Source: Pseudomonas sp. 10S4
GTDB lineage: Bacteria; Pseudomonadota; Gammaproteobacteria; Pseudomonadales; Pseudomonadaceae
Assembly (NCBI RefSeq): GCF_034344865.1
Contig: NZ_CP133774.1
Location: forward strand, 6,696,001 to 6,760,000
Reading direction: 5' to 3'
DNA: 64,000 nucleotides
The notes under the pieces: model-generated
What the model was told of the DNA's origin: nothing
What the model saw: only the letters and a program-made list of their open reading frames with translations
Database searches by the model: none
Made by a program: the position numbers and the translations under genes
Shown here: piece after piece, positions 36,514 through 48,502 of the stretch
How the letters are laid out: every line of letters starts with the position of its first letter
Position numbering within the stretch: position 1 is the stretch's first letter

Positions 36514-39500
36514 TTAGAAGGTGAGGCTGTAGCTGATGGTCATTGCGTTGTCGCTGTTGTCGCTCGACAGTTGCCCCGAGTAACCAATCCCCAGCTTGCC
36601 GGTCGGCGTGATCTGGAAGTCGACGCCCGCTTCAAGCAGTGCGCTGTCCTTGGCAATCGGCACGCCTTGGGTTTTGAACGAGGCGCCGCCGTCGATGAAG
36701 GTCAGGTCGGCGTCTGGCTTGGTGTCGCCGTAGGCATGGCGCCAGCCGAGGGCGGCACGCGGGGTCAATTGCGAGCCGTTGGCCAAGGTCAGCAGTTTGC
36801 CGACGCGCACACCGAGGGTGGAGAACGTGATGTCCTGGCTGGAATTAGCCTGCAACCGCCCTACCCCGCCTTTTTCCTTGCCGGTGTCACTGTCGTAATT
36901 GACGTAGGACAAACCGGCGAACGGCTCGACCGCGAGACCGCCCGCATCAATGGCGTAACCCACTTCGCCGAAGACCTGGGCGCTGCGAGCGTTGTAATGC
37001 GCCTTCAACCGATCGTTGTAGGTGCCGACGTTGACGTTGCGTTCGGTTTCGATGTCGTGCCAGCTGTAAGCGGCACCCAGGCGCACGGCCAAGGCGTCGA
37101 ATTGCGAGTTGAGGTACGCCGCCAGGTGGTAGCTGTCGACCGTGGCATCGGAGTTGCGGTCATTGGCATCCAGGCTGCTGCGGGTGTAACCGGCGGCCAT
37201 CCCGGCGCGCCATTGATCATCGATTTGCTTGTCGGTGCCGAGCATGAAGCCGCTGAGTTTACGATCCAGCTTGGCGCTGTTGCTGTCGCCATCCATTTCA
37301 CCCCAGGTACCGAGTGCACGCATCCAGCCCACCATTTCACCGTGGCAACCGCCGCTGGTCAGACGATTGTCGCTGGGCGCCAGGGCGCGGCGAGGATCGT
37401 CAAGCCCACTGCAGGACGGTTGGCGCATACGGTCGTTGACCGCGTCCCGGATGTAGCGCGAGTCCTCGAGAATCGCACTGGCGGTACTGGCGTGAATTTC
37501 CCCGGACAAGCTGTCGAAGGCTGCACGAGCACCGGCCGCAGAGAGGTTGACGATCTGGTTCTGCAACGCTGCGCCGGCCGGGCCATTATTGGACAAGGCC
37601 GAGGCCGTGCCACGCTGGTTGCCGGTAGCCGCGACGTCGGCGAAGGACGTCTGGTTGCGGCTCACGGCCAGGTCGACCTCATTGGCGCGGTACACCAGCG
37701 ACGAGTCGAGGAACACGGTCTCCGGCAGATTTGCGGCACTGAACGTACCGTTGACGCCACCGCCCGCCGTGATCAGCGCATACGTCGTGTTGCCGGTAAA
37801 TGGCGCGAGGTTGTTGACTTGCACGCTACCGGCCAGGGTGGCGGTGCCGCCCACGACCAACGGCGTGACGGTCGCAGAGTTCACGGTCAGTGCCAGCAGG
37901 CCATCCGGGGCGTTGGTCAGGTTGCCCGCTACACGCGGGTTGTCCCCGTTCGCGCCAGAGATCACGACACCATGGTTGACCACCGAACCGACACTGCCGT
38001 TACCGCTCAAGGCCGCGCCATTGGATACGGTAATCTGTCCGCCGAAGTTCGTCGGTGCATCACCGACCTGCAACAGGCCTTGCTCCACTTCAACGGTGCC
38101 ACTGAACGGCTGAACGCCATCGATGAGCAGCGTCCCTGCGCCCTGTTTGACCAAATCACCCGTGCCGCTGAGTACGCCGTTGAAACGTCCGCTGGTGTCC
38201 TGCGCAAACAGCAGGCGGGCGTTGTTCAAGATACGCCCTTGCAGGCTGGTGGTGTTACCCACCAGCGTACCGCCGCTGACGGTGGTGCCGCCGCTGTAGG
38301 TGTTGGCACCGCTCAATACCAGCGTGCCGGAATCGAGTTTTTCAATGCCACCGGTACCAACCAACGGCGCCGAGATTTCCGTGGTGACGCCCGAGTTGAT
38401 CCGTACCGCAGCCAGGCTGCCATCGGCCGCGTTGACCGGCGTCAGGCTGCCGCCCGTGCCCGGAACCAGACTGTAACCGTTGTCCAGGACCTGCAACCCG
38501 GTGAAGCCCTGATTGCCGACCACGGTCACGGTTCCGCCCTGCCCGCCAAATACGGCGAACTGATGGGTCGAATCCTGGCTCGCGGTGCCGCTCGCATCAG
38601 TCCAGTTAGTGCTCGGCCCCCAGATGCCGCTGCCGCCGCTAATCGTGCCGTCGGCGTTGGTTTTACTACCATTCCAGAACTGCACTGAACCCGGAGCACC
38701 TTGCACCAACAGATTGATCTGATTAGCCAGCGCGGTTTGCAGGGTCAGGCTCGATGGCAACACCCCGCCCGGCAACGTGCCGAAGGTCAGGCCATTGTCA
38801 GTCAGGCTGCCGCCGTAGCGGAACAGTTGATAGACGCCTGTACCGAAGACGCCGGCATTGCTGACGTTCAGCGTGCCGTCGAGGGTCAGGTTGCCCGCAA
38901 CGTTGACCACGTTGGTCGAACTGGTGGCCGAGCCGAGGCTGAAGTCCAGGTTGCTGCCCGAAGACAACGCCAGGGAACCGACCGACAACGGCGTGGTAGT
39001 ACCGCCGCCGACCAGGGTCGCACCGCTGGCCAGTTGCACTGCGCCGCCGATTTGGCCGCTGCCACCGATTTTCGCCCCGCTGGCCACGTTCACGTTGGCA
39101 CTGTTGAGGGTGCCGTTGACCAGCAACGAGCCGGCCTGAACGTTGGTGTTGCCGGTGAGGCCGTTGGTGCCGGTGAGCAGCAAATCGCCGGTGCCGTTTT
39201 TGGTCAATGTACCGGTGCCGGTAAGGTTGCCGGTGTAGCTGCCGTTGCTGGTTTGCTCGAAGGTCAGCGCGGCGTTGTTGAGGATCGCGCCTTGCAGGCT
39301 GCTGGTGTTACCGCTGGTGCTGCCACCGTTGAGAGTGGTGCCGCCGCTGTAGGTATTGGCGCCACTGAGCAGCAGCGCACCATTGCCGTTTTTCACCAGA
39401 CTGCCGGTGCCCGCGATCACGCCGCTGAGGGTGGTGTTCTGGGTGCCGGCCAGGGTCAACTGCCCGGTCAGATTGATCGCGTTCGCCAATTGCAGAGCAG

Positions 39501-42500
39501 CTGCGCTGTCCAGTTGCGCGCTACCACCGACGCCGAGCGCGCCGGTGCCTACAGCGCTGTTGTTGCCAAGAACCAACGAACCGGCGTTCAACTGCGTGCC
39601 ACCTGCGTAGGTGTTGCTGCCGTTAAGGGTCAGGCTTGAGGCACCGTTTTTGATCAGGCTGCCGGTGCCGCTGACGACGCCGCCGAGGGTCAGCGCGTTG
39701 CTGCCCGCGACACTCAGCCCGCCATTCAGCACCACTGCGTTAGCGAGGCTGACGCTGGTGTTGCTGTCCAGCGCGGTGCCATTGGCCGCGGTCAATACAC
39801 CGCTGCCCAACGCGCCATTGTTGCCCACGACCAGTTTGCCGCCGTTCAGCGCCGTGCCGCCGGTATAGCCATTGGCCGCGTTGAGCACCAGGGTGCCGGT
39901 GTCGTATTTGCCGAGAGTGCCGGCGCCATTGAGGGCTACGCCAAGGGTCGCGGTGGCGTTCGGATCGACCCGAACGGTCGCATTGCCCAAGCTGCCATTG
40001 ACCAGTGTCAGTACGCCCGCCGTGCCATTGGCCAGGGTGTAGCCGTCGGTGACGAATTGCATGCCGGTGATGGCTTGCGTGCCGTTGACGGTGACGGTAC
40101 CTGCCGTCCCCTGGAACACCGCGAAGCTGTTGGCCCAGGCCTGATTGAAGGTGCCGTTGACATTGGTCCAGTTGGTGGTGCCACTGCCCCAGGTGCCACT
40201 GCCGCCATTGACCGCGCCGTTGCCGACCAGTTGCGCACCGTCCCAGAACTGCACGGTGACGTTCGGTGCGCTGACCAGCAGGTTGACCTGGTTGCCCACG
40301 GCAGTCTGCACTTGCAGATCACCCGGCGTTACGCTGCCCGGCACGCTACCGACCAACAGACCGTTGTCGGTCAGGCTGCCGGTGTAGTTGATGATGCGAT
40401 ACACACCGCTGCCAAAACCGCCGATGTCGCTGACGTTCAAGTTGCCGTCGAGGGTCAGGTTGCCGCCGACATTGATCAGCGCATTGCCGCCACCAGACAC
40501 CGGCACACCGAGCCCGACGTCGAGGTTGGAGTTACCACTCAAGGCCAGCGAACCCACCGATAAGGTGCTGCCGGTGGCCAGTGCAACGTGACCACTATCG
40601 GCGACATTGACTGCACCGCTGAGGCTACCACTGCCGGCGAGGGTCCCGCCGTTATTGACCGCGACGTTGGCACTGGCCAGCGAGCCGCTGACATTCAAGG
40701 TGCCGCCGTTGATGCTGGTGTCACCGGTCAGGGTGTTGCTGCCAGTCAGGTTGAAAGTGCCGCTGCCGAGTTTGTCCAGCAGACCGCTACCGCTGAGGAC
40801 ACCGTCAAAGGTGCTGCTGGCATTGTTGCCGCCGATGCTCAGCGTGTTGCCGGCACCGACCAGCGCCGTGCCGCTGCCCGTCAGGCTGGCGAGGCTACCG
40901 GATGCACCCAGATTGAGCTGGGTCGCTGCTCCCAGATTGACCCCGGCGTTGTTGCCCAAGGCCCCGGCACTGAGGGTGCTCAGGCTGCCGCCCAGCACAT
41001 TGAAGGTGCCGCTGAAGGTGTTGTTGCCGCTGAGGGACAGGTCCGCCGCGCCATTTTTGTTCAGGGTTCCAGCCCCGGCAACGACGCCGGCCAGGGTCAG
41101 GTTATTGCTGCCAGCCACGTTCAACGCCGCATTGACGTTGACGTTGTTGGCCAGGCTGAGCGGCGAGCTGCTGTCCAGTGTCGAAGCACCGGCGACGGTC
41201 AACGCGCCAGTGCCCAGCGCCGCGGCGTTGCCGAGGGTCAGGGTGCCGGCATTCAGGGTGGTGTCACCCTGCAAGGTGTTGACACCGTTGAGGGTCAGGT
41301 TGGCCGCGCCATTTTTGCTCAGGCCGCCCGCGCCGCTGATCACACCGCCGAGGGTCAGGTCATTGCTGCCGCCCACCGCGACGGTGGCGTTCAGGCCAAT
41401 GTTATTGGCCAGGCTCAGCGCCGTGTTGTTGTCCAGTGTCGAAGCCCCGGCAACCGTCAGGTTACCGAGACCCAGGCCTGAGGCATTGCCGACGGTCAGG
41501 GTCCCGGCGTTCAAGGTAACGCCGCCAAGGAAACCATTGGCACCATTGAGGGTCAGGTTGGCCGCACCGTTTTTGCTCAGGCTGCCAGCGCCGTTGACGG
41601 CGCCGCCGAGGGTCAGGTCAGCGGTGCCACCGATGCCGAGGTTACCGGCCAGGTTCACCACATTGTTGACGGTCACCGCAGACGCGGCGTCCAGGGTGGT
41701 GCCGTTGGCGGCATTCAGCGCGCCAGTGCCGAGCGCCGAGTTGGAGGCCAGAATCAAGCCGCCGGCATTCAACGCGACCGGGCCGAGGAAGCTATTGTTG
41801 CCACCGAGGGTCAGGTTGGCCGCGCCAGCCTTGATCAAACCGCCCGCACCACCGATTGCCCCGTTGAGGGTCAGTGCATTGGAACCGCCGACATTCAGGT
41901 TACCGGCCAGACTGACCGCATTGCCAAGGGTGACGGCAGTGTTGCTGTCCAGGGTGGTGCCCGAGGCTGCCGTCAGCAGACCAGTGCCCAGCGCCGTGTT
42001 GTTGCCGAGCACAAGCGTGCCGCCATTGAGCAGCGTGCCGCCGGTGTAACTATTGGCGCCGTTGAGTACCAGGGTGCCGCTGTCGAGTTTGGCCAGGGTG
42101 CCGCTGCCGTCGATGCCGACGCCAATGGTCGCGGTGGAACCCGGATCGACCCGGATCGCCGTGTTGCCGCCCGTGCCGTTAACCGCGGTCAATTGCCCAG
42201 CGCTGCCGGCCACGACGTTGTAGCCATCGGTGACGAATTGCAGCCCGGTGAACAGTTGCGCGCCAGCCACCGTGACCGTACCCGCCGTGCCCTGGAACAC
42301 ACCGAAGTCACCGGCCCAGGGTTGATTGAGCGTGCCGTTGACCGAGGTCCAGTTGGTGCCGCCCGCCGTCCAGGTGCCAGTGCCGCCATCCACCACGCCG
42401 TTGGCGATTGTCTGGCTACCGTCCCAGAAGCGGATATTGGCATTAGGTGCCGACACCAACACGTTGACCTGATTGCCCACCGAGGTTTGCACGACCAGAT

Positions 42501-45500
42501 CGCCGAGGCCGAAACCGACGGGCACACTGGCCACGTTCAGGCCCAGGTCCGTCAGGCTGCCGGTGTAGTTGATCAAGCGATAAACGCCGACGCCGAAGCC
42601 GCCGGCATCGCTGACATTCAGGTTACCGTCGAGGGTCAGGTTGCCGCCGACGTTCAGCAGTGAGTTGGTGGAGGGCGCGCCGAGGGCGACGTCCATGTTG
42701 GCGCCGCTGCCCATGACCAGCGAGCCGGCAGACAAGGTGTTGCCGCTGCTCAGGCCCAGGTGACCGCCGTTGGCCACGCTTAATGCGCCCAGCACCGAAC
42801 CGGTGCCGGTCAGGGTCGCGCCACTGCCGACGTCAACGTTGGAACTGCCCAGCGAGCCGCTGAGGTTCAGGGTGCCGCCGTTGACCAACGTGTCACCGGT
42901 GATGCCATTGATACCGGTGAGGTTGAGGGTGCCGGTGCCGACTTTGGTCAAGCCACCACCGCCGCTCAGGCCACCGTCGAAGGTGCTGGTGGTACTGACG
43001 CCCCCACCGACAAGGTGCTGCCCGTGCCGATCAGCACACCACCGCTGCCGCTGAGGCCCGCGATGCTGGCATCGCTGCCCAGATTAAGGCTGGCGCCGGC
43101 GCTGATGTTCGCGCCGGAGGTGTTGCCCAATGCCCCGGTGCTGGCGGTAGTGACGCTGCCGGAAAGGATGTTCAAGGGACCGGTAAAGGTGTTGTTGCCG
43201 CCGAGGGTCAAGTCGGCCAGGCCGTTTTTGTTCAGCGCACCGGCACCACCGATCACGCCGTTCAGGGTCAGATTGTTGTTGCCCGCCACGCTCAAGTCCG
43301 CGTTCAGCGTCAGGGCGTTGGCCAAGGTGAAAGCGGCGCTGTTGTCGAGGGTTGAGGTGCCCGCCACGGTCAGTGCGCCAGTGCCGAGCGCCGCCGCATT
43401 GCCCAGAGTCAGGGTGCCGGCGTCCAGGGTCGTGCCGCCCTGGTAGGTGTTGACACCATTGAGGGTCAGGTTGGCCGCACCGTTTTTGATCAGTTGGTTG
43501 GTGCCGCTGACCACGCCACCGAGGGTCAAGTCTTGAGTACCGCCGACGGTCAAGTTGGCGTTCAGGGTAATGTCGTTGGCCAGCGTCACGGCAGCGTTGC
43601 TGTCCAGGGTCGCCGCACCGCCCACCGTCAAACTGCCAGTGCCGAGGGCCGAGTTACTGCCGACAGTCAGCGTACCGGCATTCAGCGTGGCGCCGTCGAC
43701 GAAGGTGTTGGCGCCGTTGAGCGTCAGGTTGGCCGTGCCGTTTTTCACCAGATTGCCGTTGCCGCTGATCGCACCGCCCAGGGTCAGGTCCGCCGTACCG
43801 CCGATGGTCAGCGGGCCGGTCATGCTCACTTGGTTGTTCAGGCTGACGGCCGTGTTGGCGTCAAGGCTGGTGTTGGCCGCCGTGGTCAAGACACCGCTGC
43901 CCAAAGCATTGTTGGCACCGACAATAATCTTGCCGGCGTTGAGCGTGGTGCCACCCTGATAGTTGTTGGTGCCGTTGAGGGTCAAGTCGGCCGCGCCGTT
44001 CTTGATCAGGCTGCCGGCGCCACCGACGTTGCCGCCCAGAGTCAGCGCGTTGCTGCCGGAGACGGTCACGCTGCCGCCGAGGTTGACAGCGTTGGCCAGC
44101 GTGACGGCGGTGTTGGCATCCAGTGTGGTGCCATTGGACGCGTCCAATGCGCCAGTGCCCAGCGCGGTGTTGGAACCGATAATCAGCGTCCCGGCGTTCA
44201 GCGCCGTGATGCCTTGATAGGTGTTGTTGCCGTTGATGGTCAGGACCGAGGGGCCGGTCTTGATCAGGCCACCCGCACCGCTAATCAGCCCGTTGAGGGT
44301 CAGCGGATTGGCCCCGCCAGCGCTGAGGTTCGCGTTGAGGTTGATCGCATTGCTCAGGGTCACCGCGCCCGTGCTGTTGAGGCTGCTGGCGCCGGCCACG
44401 GTCAGCGCGCCGGTGCCCAGCGCCGCGCTGTTGCCGATGACCAGGCCACCGGCATTGAGGGTGGTGCCGCCCTGGAAGGTATTGACGCCATTAAGGGTCA
44501 GGTCGGCCGCGCCGTTCTTGATCAATTGGTTGGTGCCGCTGACCACGCCGTCGAGGGTCAGGGCGTTACTGCCACCGATGCTCAGGTCGGCGTTCACAGC
44601 AATGTCATTGGCGATGGCGACGCCGGTGCTGCTGTCCAGCGTAGAGGCACCGGCCACGGTCAACGCGCCGCTGCTCAAAGCGTTCGCGCTGCCGACAGTC
44701 AGGCCACCCGCGTTCAACGTGGTGCCACCGAGGAAGGTGTTGGCGCCATTGAGAATCAGGTTGGCCGCGCCGTTTTTGGTCAGGCCGCCGCTGCCGCCCA
44801 CCACGCCGCCGAGGGTCAGGTCGGCAGTGCCGCCGATATTCAGGTTGCCGGTGGCGTTCACTGCATTGATCAGGGTCACCCCGGTGCTGGCATCCAGCGT
44901 GGTGCCGTCAGCCGTGTTCAACGTGCCGCCAACGCCAAGCGCGGTGTTGGAGCCGACAATCAGCGAGCCTGCGTTGAGCGAGGTGTTGCCGGTGTAGGTG
45001 TTGACACCGCCGAGGGTCAGCGCCGCCGTACCGTTCTTGATGATCCCGGCGGCGCCGTTGATCACGCCCGTCAGGCCAAGTGCCTGGGTGCCGCCAATGG
45101 TCAAATCGGCAGCCATAAACACCGAGTTGTTCAGGGTCACGGCCGTGGTGGCATCCAGGGTGGTGCTGGCTGCGGTATTCAGCGCGCCAGTGCCCAGCGC
45201 ATTGTTGTTGCCCACCAGCAGCGTGCCAGCATTGAGCGTGGTTGGCCCGCTCTGGCTGTTGTTACCGGTCACCGTCAGGGTCGACGCGCCGTTCTTGGTG
45301 ATCCCGCCCACACCCGATATCGCCCCGGCAAGGGTCAGGTTATTGGTGCCGACGTTAGTCAGGTTGGCGTTGAGGATTACAGCGTTGTTCAGGGTGACAT
45401 TGGTGCTGCTATCGAGGTTTGCGCCGCCATTGACGTTCATGACGCCCGTGCCCAGCGCATTGCTGTTGCCCAGCACCAGGGTGCCGGTATTCAGGTTGAT

Positions 45501-47063
45501 GGGGCCACTGAAGGCGGTGTTGTTGCCGTTGATAGTCAGAGTGCCGCTGCCGCTCTTGCTGAGCCCGCCCGCACCGTTGATCACGCCGCCCAGGGTTAGG
45601 GAGCCGGCGCCGGTGGCGGTCATGGCGCCGTTAATGGTGATGAGGTTGTTCAGGTTGATCGTGCCCGGCGCAGACAGCGACGCCGACCCGGCGAACGTCA
45701 CGCTGCCGCTGCTGAAGGCCTGGTTATTGAGTACCTGAACAGAGCCACCATTGATGGTGGTGTTGCCGGTGTAGGTGTTGGTGCCACTGATACTCAACTG
45801 CCCGGTGCCGGCCTTGGTCAAACCGCCCGTTCCGGAAATCACCCCGCCCAGGGTCATACCGTTGCTGCCCTGAACGGTGAGGCCACCGCTGCCCAGGGTG
45901 ACCAGGTTATTGAGGGTCAAACCGGCGTTGCTGGCCTGGATCGTCCCGCCATTGGAGGTCAGCACCCCGGTGCCAAACGACTGGGCGTTGTTGAACGACG
46001 CGACGCCACCGTTGAGGGTGGCGCTGCCGCTGACGAGCGGACCTTGCAGGACCCAGGTGCCGCTGTTGACCGTCAGGTTATTGAAGTTGACGTAGTTGGC
46101 GCTGGACGCCGTGCCGGCGCCGCTGGTGCCACCGCCGACACCGATGGTGTTTTGCAGGATCAACGAGTTGTTGCCCCCGGCCCCGCCATCGATTTGCCCG
46201 GTGGGTGCGAAGGTCAGGTTAACGCCGATCAATCCGCCGAGGCTGAGCCCCGCGCCGCCACCGTTGGTGATGGTCGAACCGGTGACCGCGGTAAAGGTGT
46301 TGTTGCTGGCGACGCCCATCGACACGCCGCCGCTGATGGCCCCGGTGTTGATGAAGGTGTTGCCGGTGGACGAGGTTTCGAACGCTACTCGCCCGGTTAA
46401 CGTGCCATTGTTGACCATGTTGATCTGCGATCCGCCCTGCACGGCCACGATCGGCGTGTCGGCGGCGAACAGCGTCAGGTTCAGCAACGCGGTGGAGCCG
46501 AGGGTGCCGTTGTTGGTGATGTTGGTGACGCCGCCAGCGCCGTTGACCACGTCCATCGCCATGCCGGCGATAGTCGTCAGGTTCACGCCCAGCAAGTCGC
46601 CGGTGCCGCGCATGATCCCGGTCAACGTGTTGTTGATATTCACTGTCGAGGCGCTGCCGTTGCCTATCATCAAGGCGGTACCCAGACCAGTCACCGCCCC
46701 CAGCAAAGCCGGGTCGATCGTCCCGGAGTTGTTGAAGGTGAGGTTGTTACCGGTGAGGTTGAGCGACTGTCCGCCCAGCGTCGCGTTCATCTGCGCGCCC
46801 GAGTTGACGTTGACCGTCAGGTTGTTCACCGCACTGGCAAATGTGTTGAGGAACAGCGGCAACGACGGCACACCGGTACAGGTCACCGTGGCGCCCGCTG
46901 TCGGGCTGGCCGGCGAACAGGCCGCCAACGCTTGTGGGCTGACGAGGCCGACAACCGCACCGACGATAGCGAGACGAACAGCGTGAGAAAGAGGGGAAAC
47001 ACGCAAAATCGGGGCGATAACGGAGCTCAAGTCCACGGGCAATTCCTTTACGTGGTTAACCAT
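36514..47063 (-). pseudogene. Giant repeat-rich autotransporter (type Va), one frameshift
   Basis: Two abutting frames form one gene of about 3,516 codons. It opens with a long signal region (HAVRLAIVGAVVGLVSPQAL), then a passenger made almost wholly of passenger-associated beta-helix repeats (GLTKNGAANLTLNGANTFLG type, 86-residue period), and ends with an autotransporter beta-barrel of about 280 residues finishing in MTISYSLTF. The frame breaks at 43001-43005: five G on the coding strand where six would restore SVGGVSTTSTFDGGLS. The total of 10,550 bp is one short of a multiple of three, agreeing with a single lost base. As written, only a secreted N-terminal 1,365-residue part without barrel would be made. 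Either a slip in a G run (phase switch or mutation) or a sequence error. AAGGAAG precedes the ATG. Likely role: adhesion or biofilm, by family analogy. Confidence 0.85.
43474..45282 (-). repeat. 258-bp tandem repeats in autotransporter passenger
   Basis: The same motif (coding K/R-NGAADLTLNG) recurs at 43474, 43732, 43990, 44248, 44506 and 44764, exactly 258 bp (86 codons) apart, then at 45025 after 261 bp. Each unit encodes a beta-helix rung set ending in a glycine-rich turn. The C-terminal half additionally repeats a larger module three times, marked by the phe-trp (FWDG/FWNG) segment near 42.42, 40.24 and 38.67 kb. Confidence 0.85.
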
Positions 47064-47240
47064 TCTTCCTTGAAGGGCGTGCTACAGCGGCCACCCTGGC
47101 CGTGAATCCAACGACACGCGAATCAAGACTGCGACGGTGTAAAAAACCGTTTCATTCCCGACACAAGCTAGTCGACGCACAGCGATGGGGCACATCTCTA
47201 CGCGGGTTAATTAGCATTAATACTTTGGTGCACGAGTTCA

Positions 47241-47333
47241 TTGTGGGAGCGGGCTTGCTCGCGAATGCGGCATAACATTCAGCACATCGGTTGACTGGTA
47301 GACCGCCTTCGCGAGCAAGCCCGCTCCCACAAG
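47241..47333. repeat. REPIN, class A
   Basis: Near-perfect inverted arms in the divergent gap between the autotransporter and the tsx-like gene. The stretch 47064-47240 upstream of the autotransporter is AT-richer and presumably holds its promoter. Confidence 0.9.
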
Positions 47334-47434
47334 GGATTTGTGTTGGATGGCGCTTTGAATACTTGATCGAAAGGACAGTAAAACCGGCTATTTCTTCGGT
47401 TTTTCATGCAATTGAAACAATTGGTATGGGTTGT

Positions 47435-47446
47435 GCAAACGTTTGC
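47435..47446. promoter_or_regulatory. PurR/LacI-type operator upstream of tsx-NUP
   Basis: GCAAACGTTTGC is a perfect 12-bp palindrome matching the core of the E. coli PurR box (ACGCAAACGTTTGCGT) and many LacI-family operators. It lies 85 bp before the start of a nucleoside-uptake pair, so purine- or nucleoside-responsive repression is likely. The regulator is not in this window. Confidence 0.65.
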
Positions 47447-47486
47447 GAGTCGCCGATAACGGCTTTTTCGCAACCTAACCGCGCAA

Positions 47487-47502
47487 GCCCGAAAAATCGG
47501 GC
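47487..47502. other. Short hairpin in the tsx leader
   Basis: GCCCGAAAAATCGGGC can form a 6-bp stem with an AAAA loop, 28 bp before the tsx start. No T run follows, so it is not a standard terminator; it may protect or structure the 5' UTR. Confidence 0.4.
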
Positions 47503-47530
47503 CTTCGATCTGCACGAAAAGGGACTTTTA

Positions 47531-48487
47531 ATGCACCGCACGTCCAGCCGCGTGACTTGCTCGCGCACATTTGCTGTTTCTTTGGCGCTGGCCAGCGTTA
47601 CAGGACTACTCAGCAGCACTGTTTTGGCGCAACCCGCCCTCCCCGAAGAATCCGCTCAGGGAGAAACCCTCAGCACCGAGGCCAGCCCGCCAAAAAAGGC
47701 GCGTACCTGTCGGACTGGTTCAACCAGGACTTGACCGTCATCGGCAGTCAAGGACATCAGCTTCGGCCCGCAACCGTCTGACGATGTGTATCTGGAATAC
47801 GAGTATTTCGGGCGCAAGGGGCCGTTCGAATTGTACGGCTACGTCGACATCCCGAAAATCTTCGACATCGGCAACAGCCATGACAAAGGCGCGTGGGACC
47901 ACGGCTCGCCGCTGTTCATGGAGCACGAACCGCGAATCTCCATCGACTACCTGGCCGGCCGCAGCCTGGCCGTCGGGCCGTTCAAGGAATGGTATGTGGC
48001 GTTCGACTGGATCTACGACCACGGCAGCAGCACCGCCAACCGCGCCAACACCTTGTACAGCGGCCTGGGCACCGACATCGACACCCACTCGCGGGTCAAC
48101 CTGTCGGCCAACTTCTACGGTCGCTATCAATGGGAAAACTACGGCGCCAGCAACGAGTATTCCTGGGACGGCTACCGCGCCCAGCTGAAATACATCGTGC
48201 CCATCGATAGCTACAGCAATGGCGCGTCACTGACCTACATCGGTTTCACCAACTTCGACTTCGGCTCCGACTTGCACAAAGACAACCCCGCCCGCACCGC
48301 CAACGCCACCGTGGCCACCAACGTCTTGCTCTACTCGTTTACCCACCTGCGCTTCACCCTGGTCGGCCGTTACTTCCACAACGGTGGCAACTGGGAGGAT
48401 GGCAGCGTGTTGAATTTCGGTGATGGCGACTTCCGTGCCCGTTCCAACGGCTGGGGTTACTACGCTGGCATCGGTTATCAGTTTTAA
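47531..48487 (+). pseudogene. Tsx-like nucleoside-specific outer-membrane channel, frameshifted
   Basis: A 319-codon gene with signal peptide (RTFAVSLALASVTGLLSS) and a Tsx-type 12-strand barrel ending in YYAGIGYQF. Two compensating slips break it: after SPPKK the frame shifts at the A6 run (47692-47697), the next frame reads GAYLSDWFNQDLTVIGS, and a second slip near 47745-47751 restores the original frame at KDISFGPQPSDDVYLEYEY. A TGA at 47732-47734 in the original frame lies between them. With one A added and one base removed the whole barrel is intact, so sequence error is a real possibility. Tsx passes nucleosides through the outer membrane. Followed after 15 bp by the NUP gene. Confidence 0.85.
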
Positions 48488-48502
48488 GAATCTGGAGGTT
48501 GT

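Noticed and set aside
42966-43010. Programmed frameshift in the autotransporter
   Set aside because: No slippery heptamer with a downstream stem was seen, and repeats on both sides are in a different frame by exactly one base, fitting a lost G; retained only as possible slip or phase change.
36499-46986. Long plus-strand frames (up to 729 codons) opposite the autotransporter
   Set aside because: They are Gln/Ala/Gly- or Pro/Leu-rich shadows of the repeat-bearing gene with no ribosome sites or family features; repeated codon use keeps the antisense frames open.
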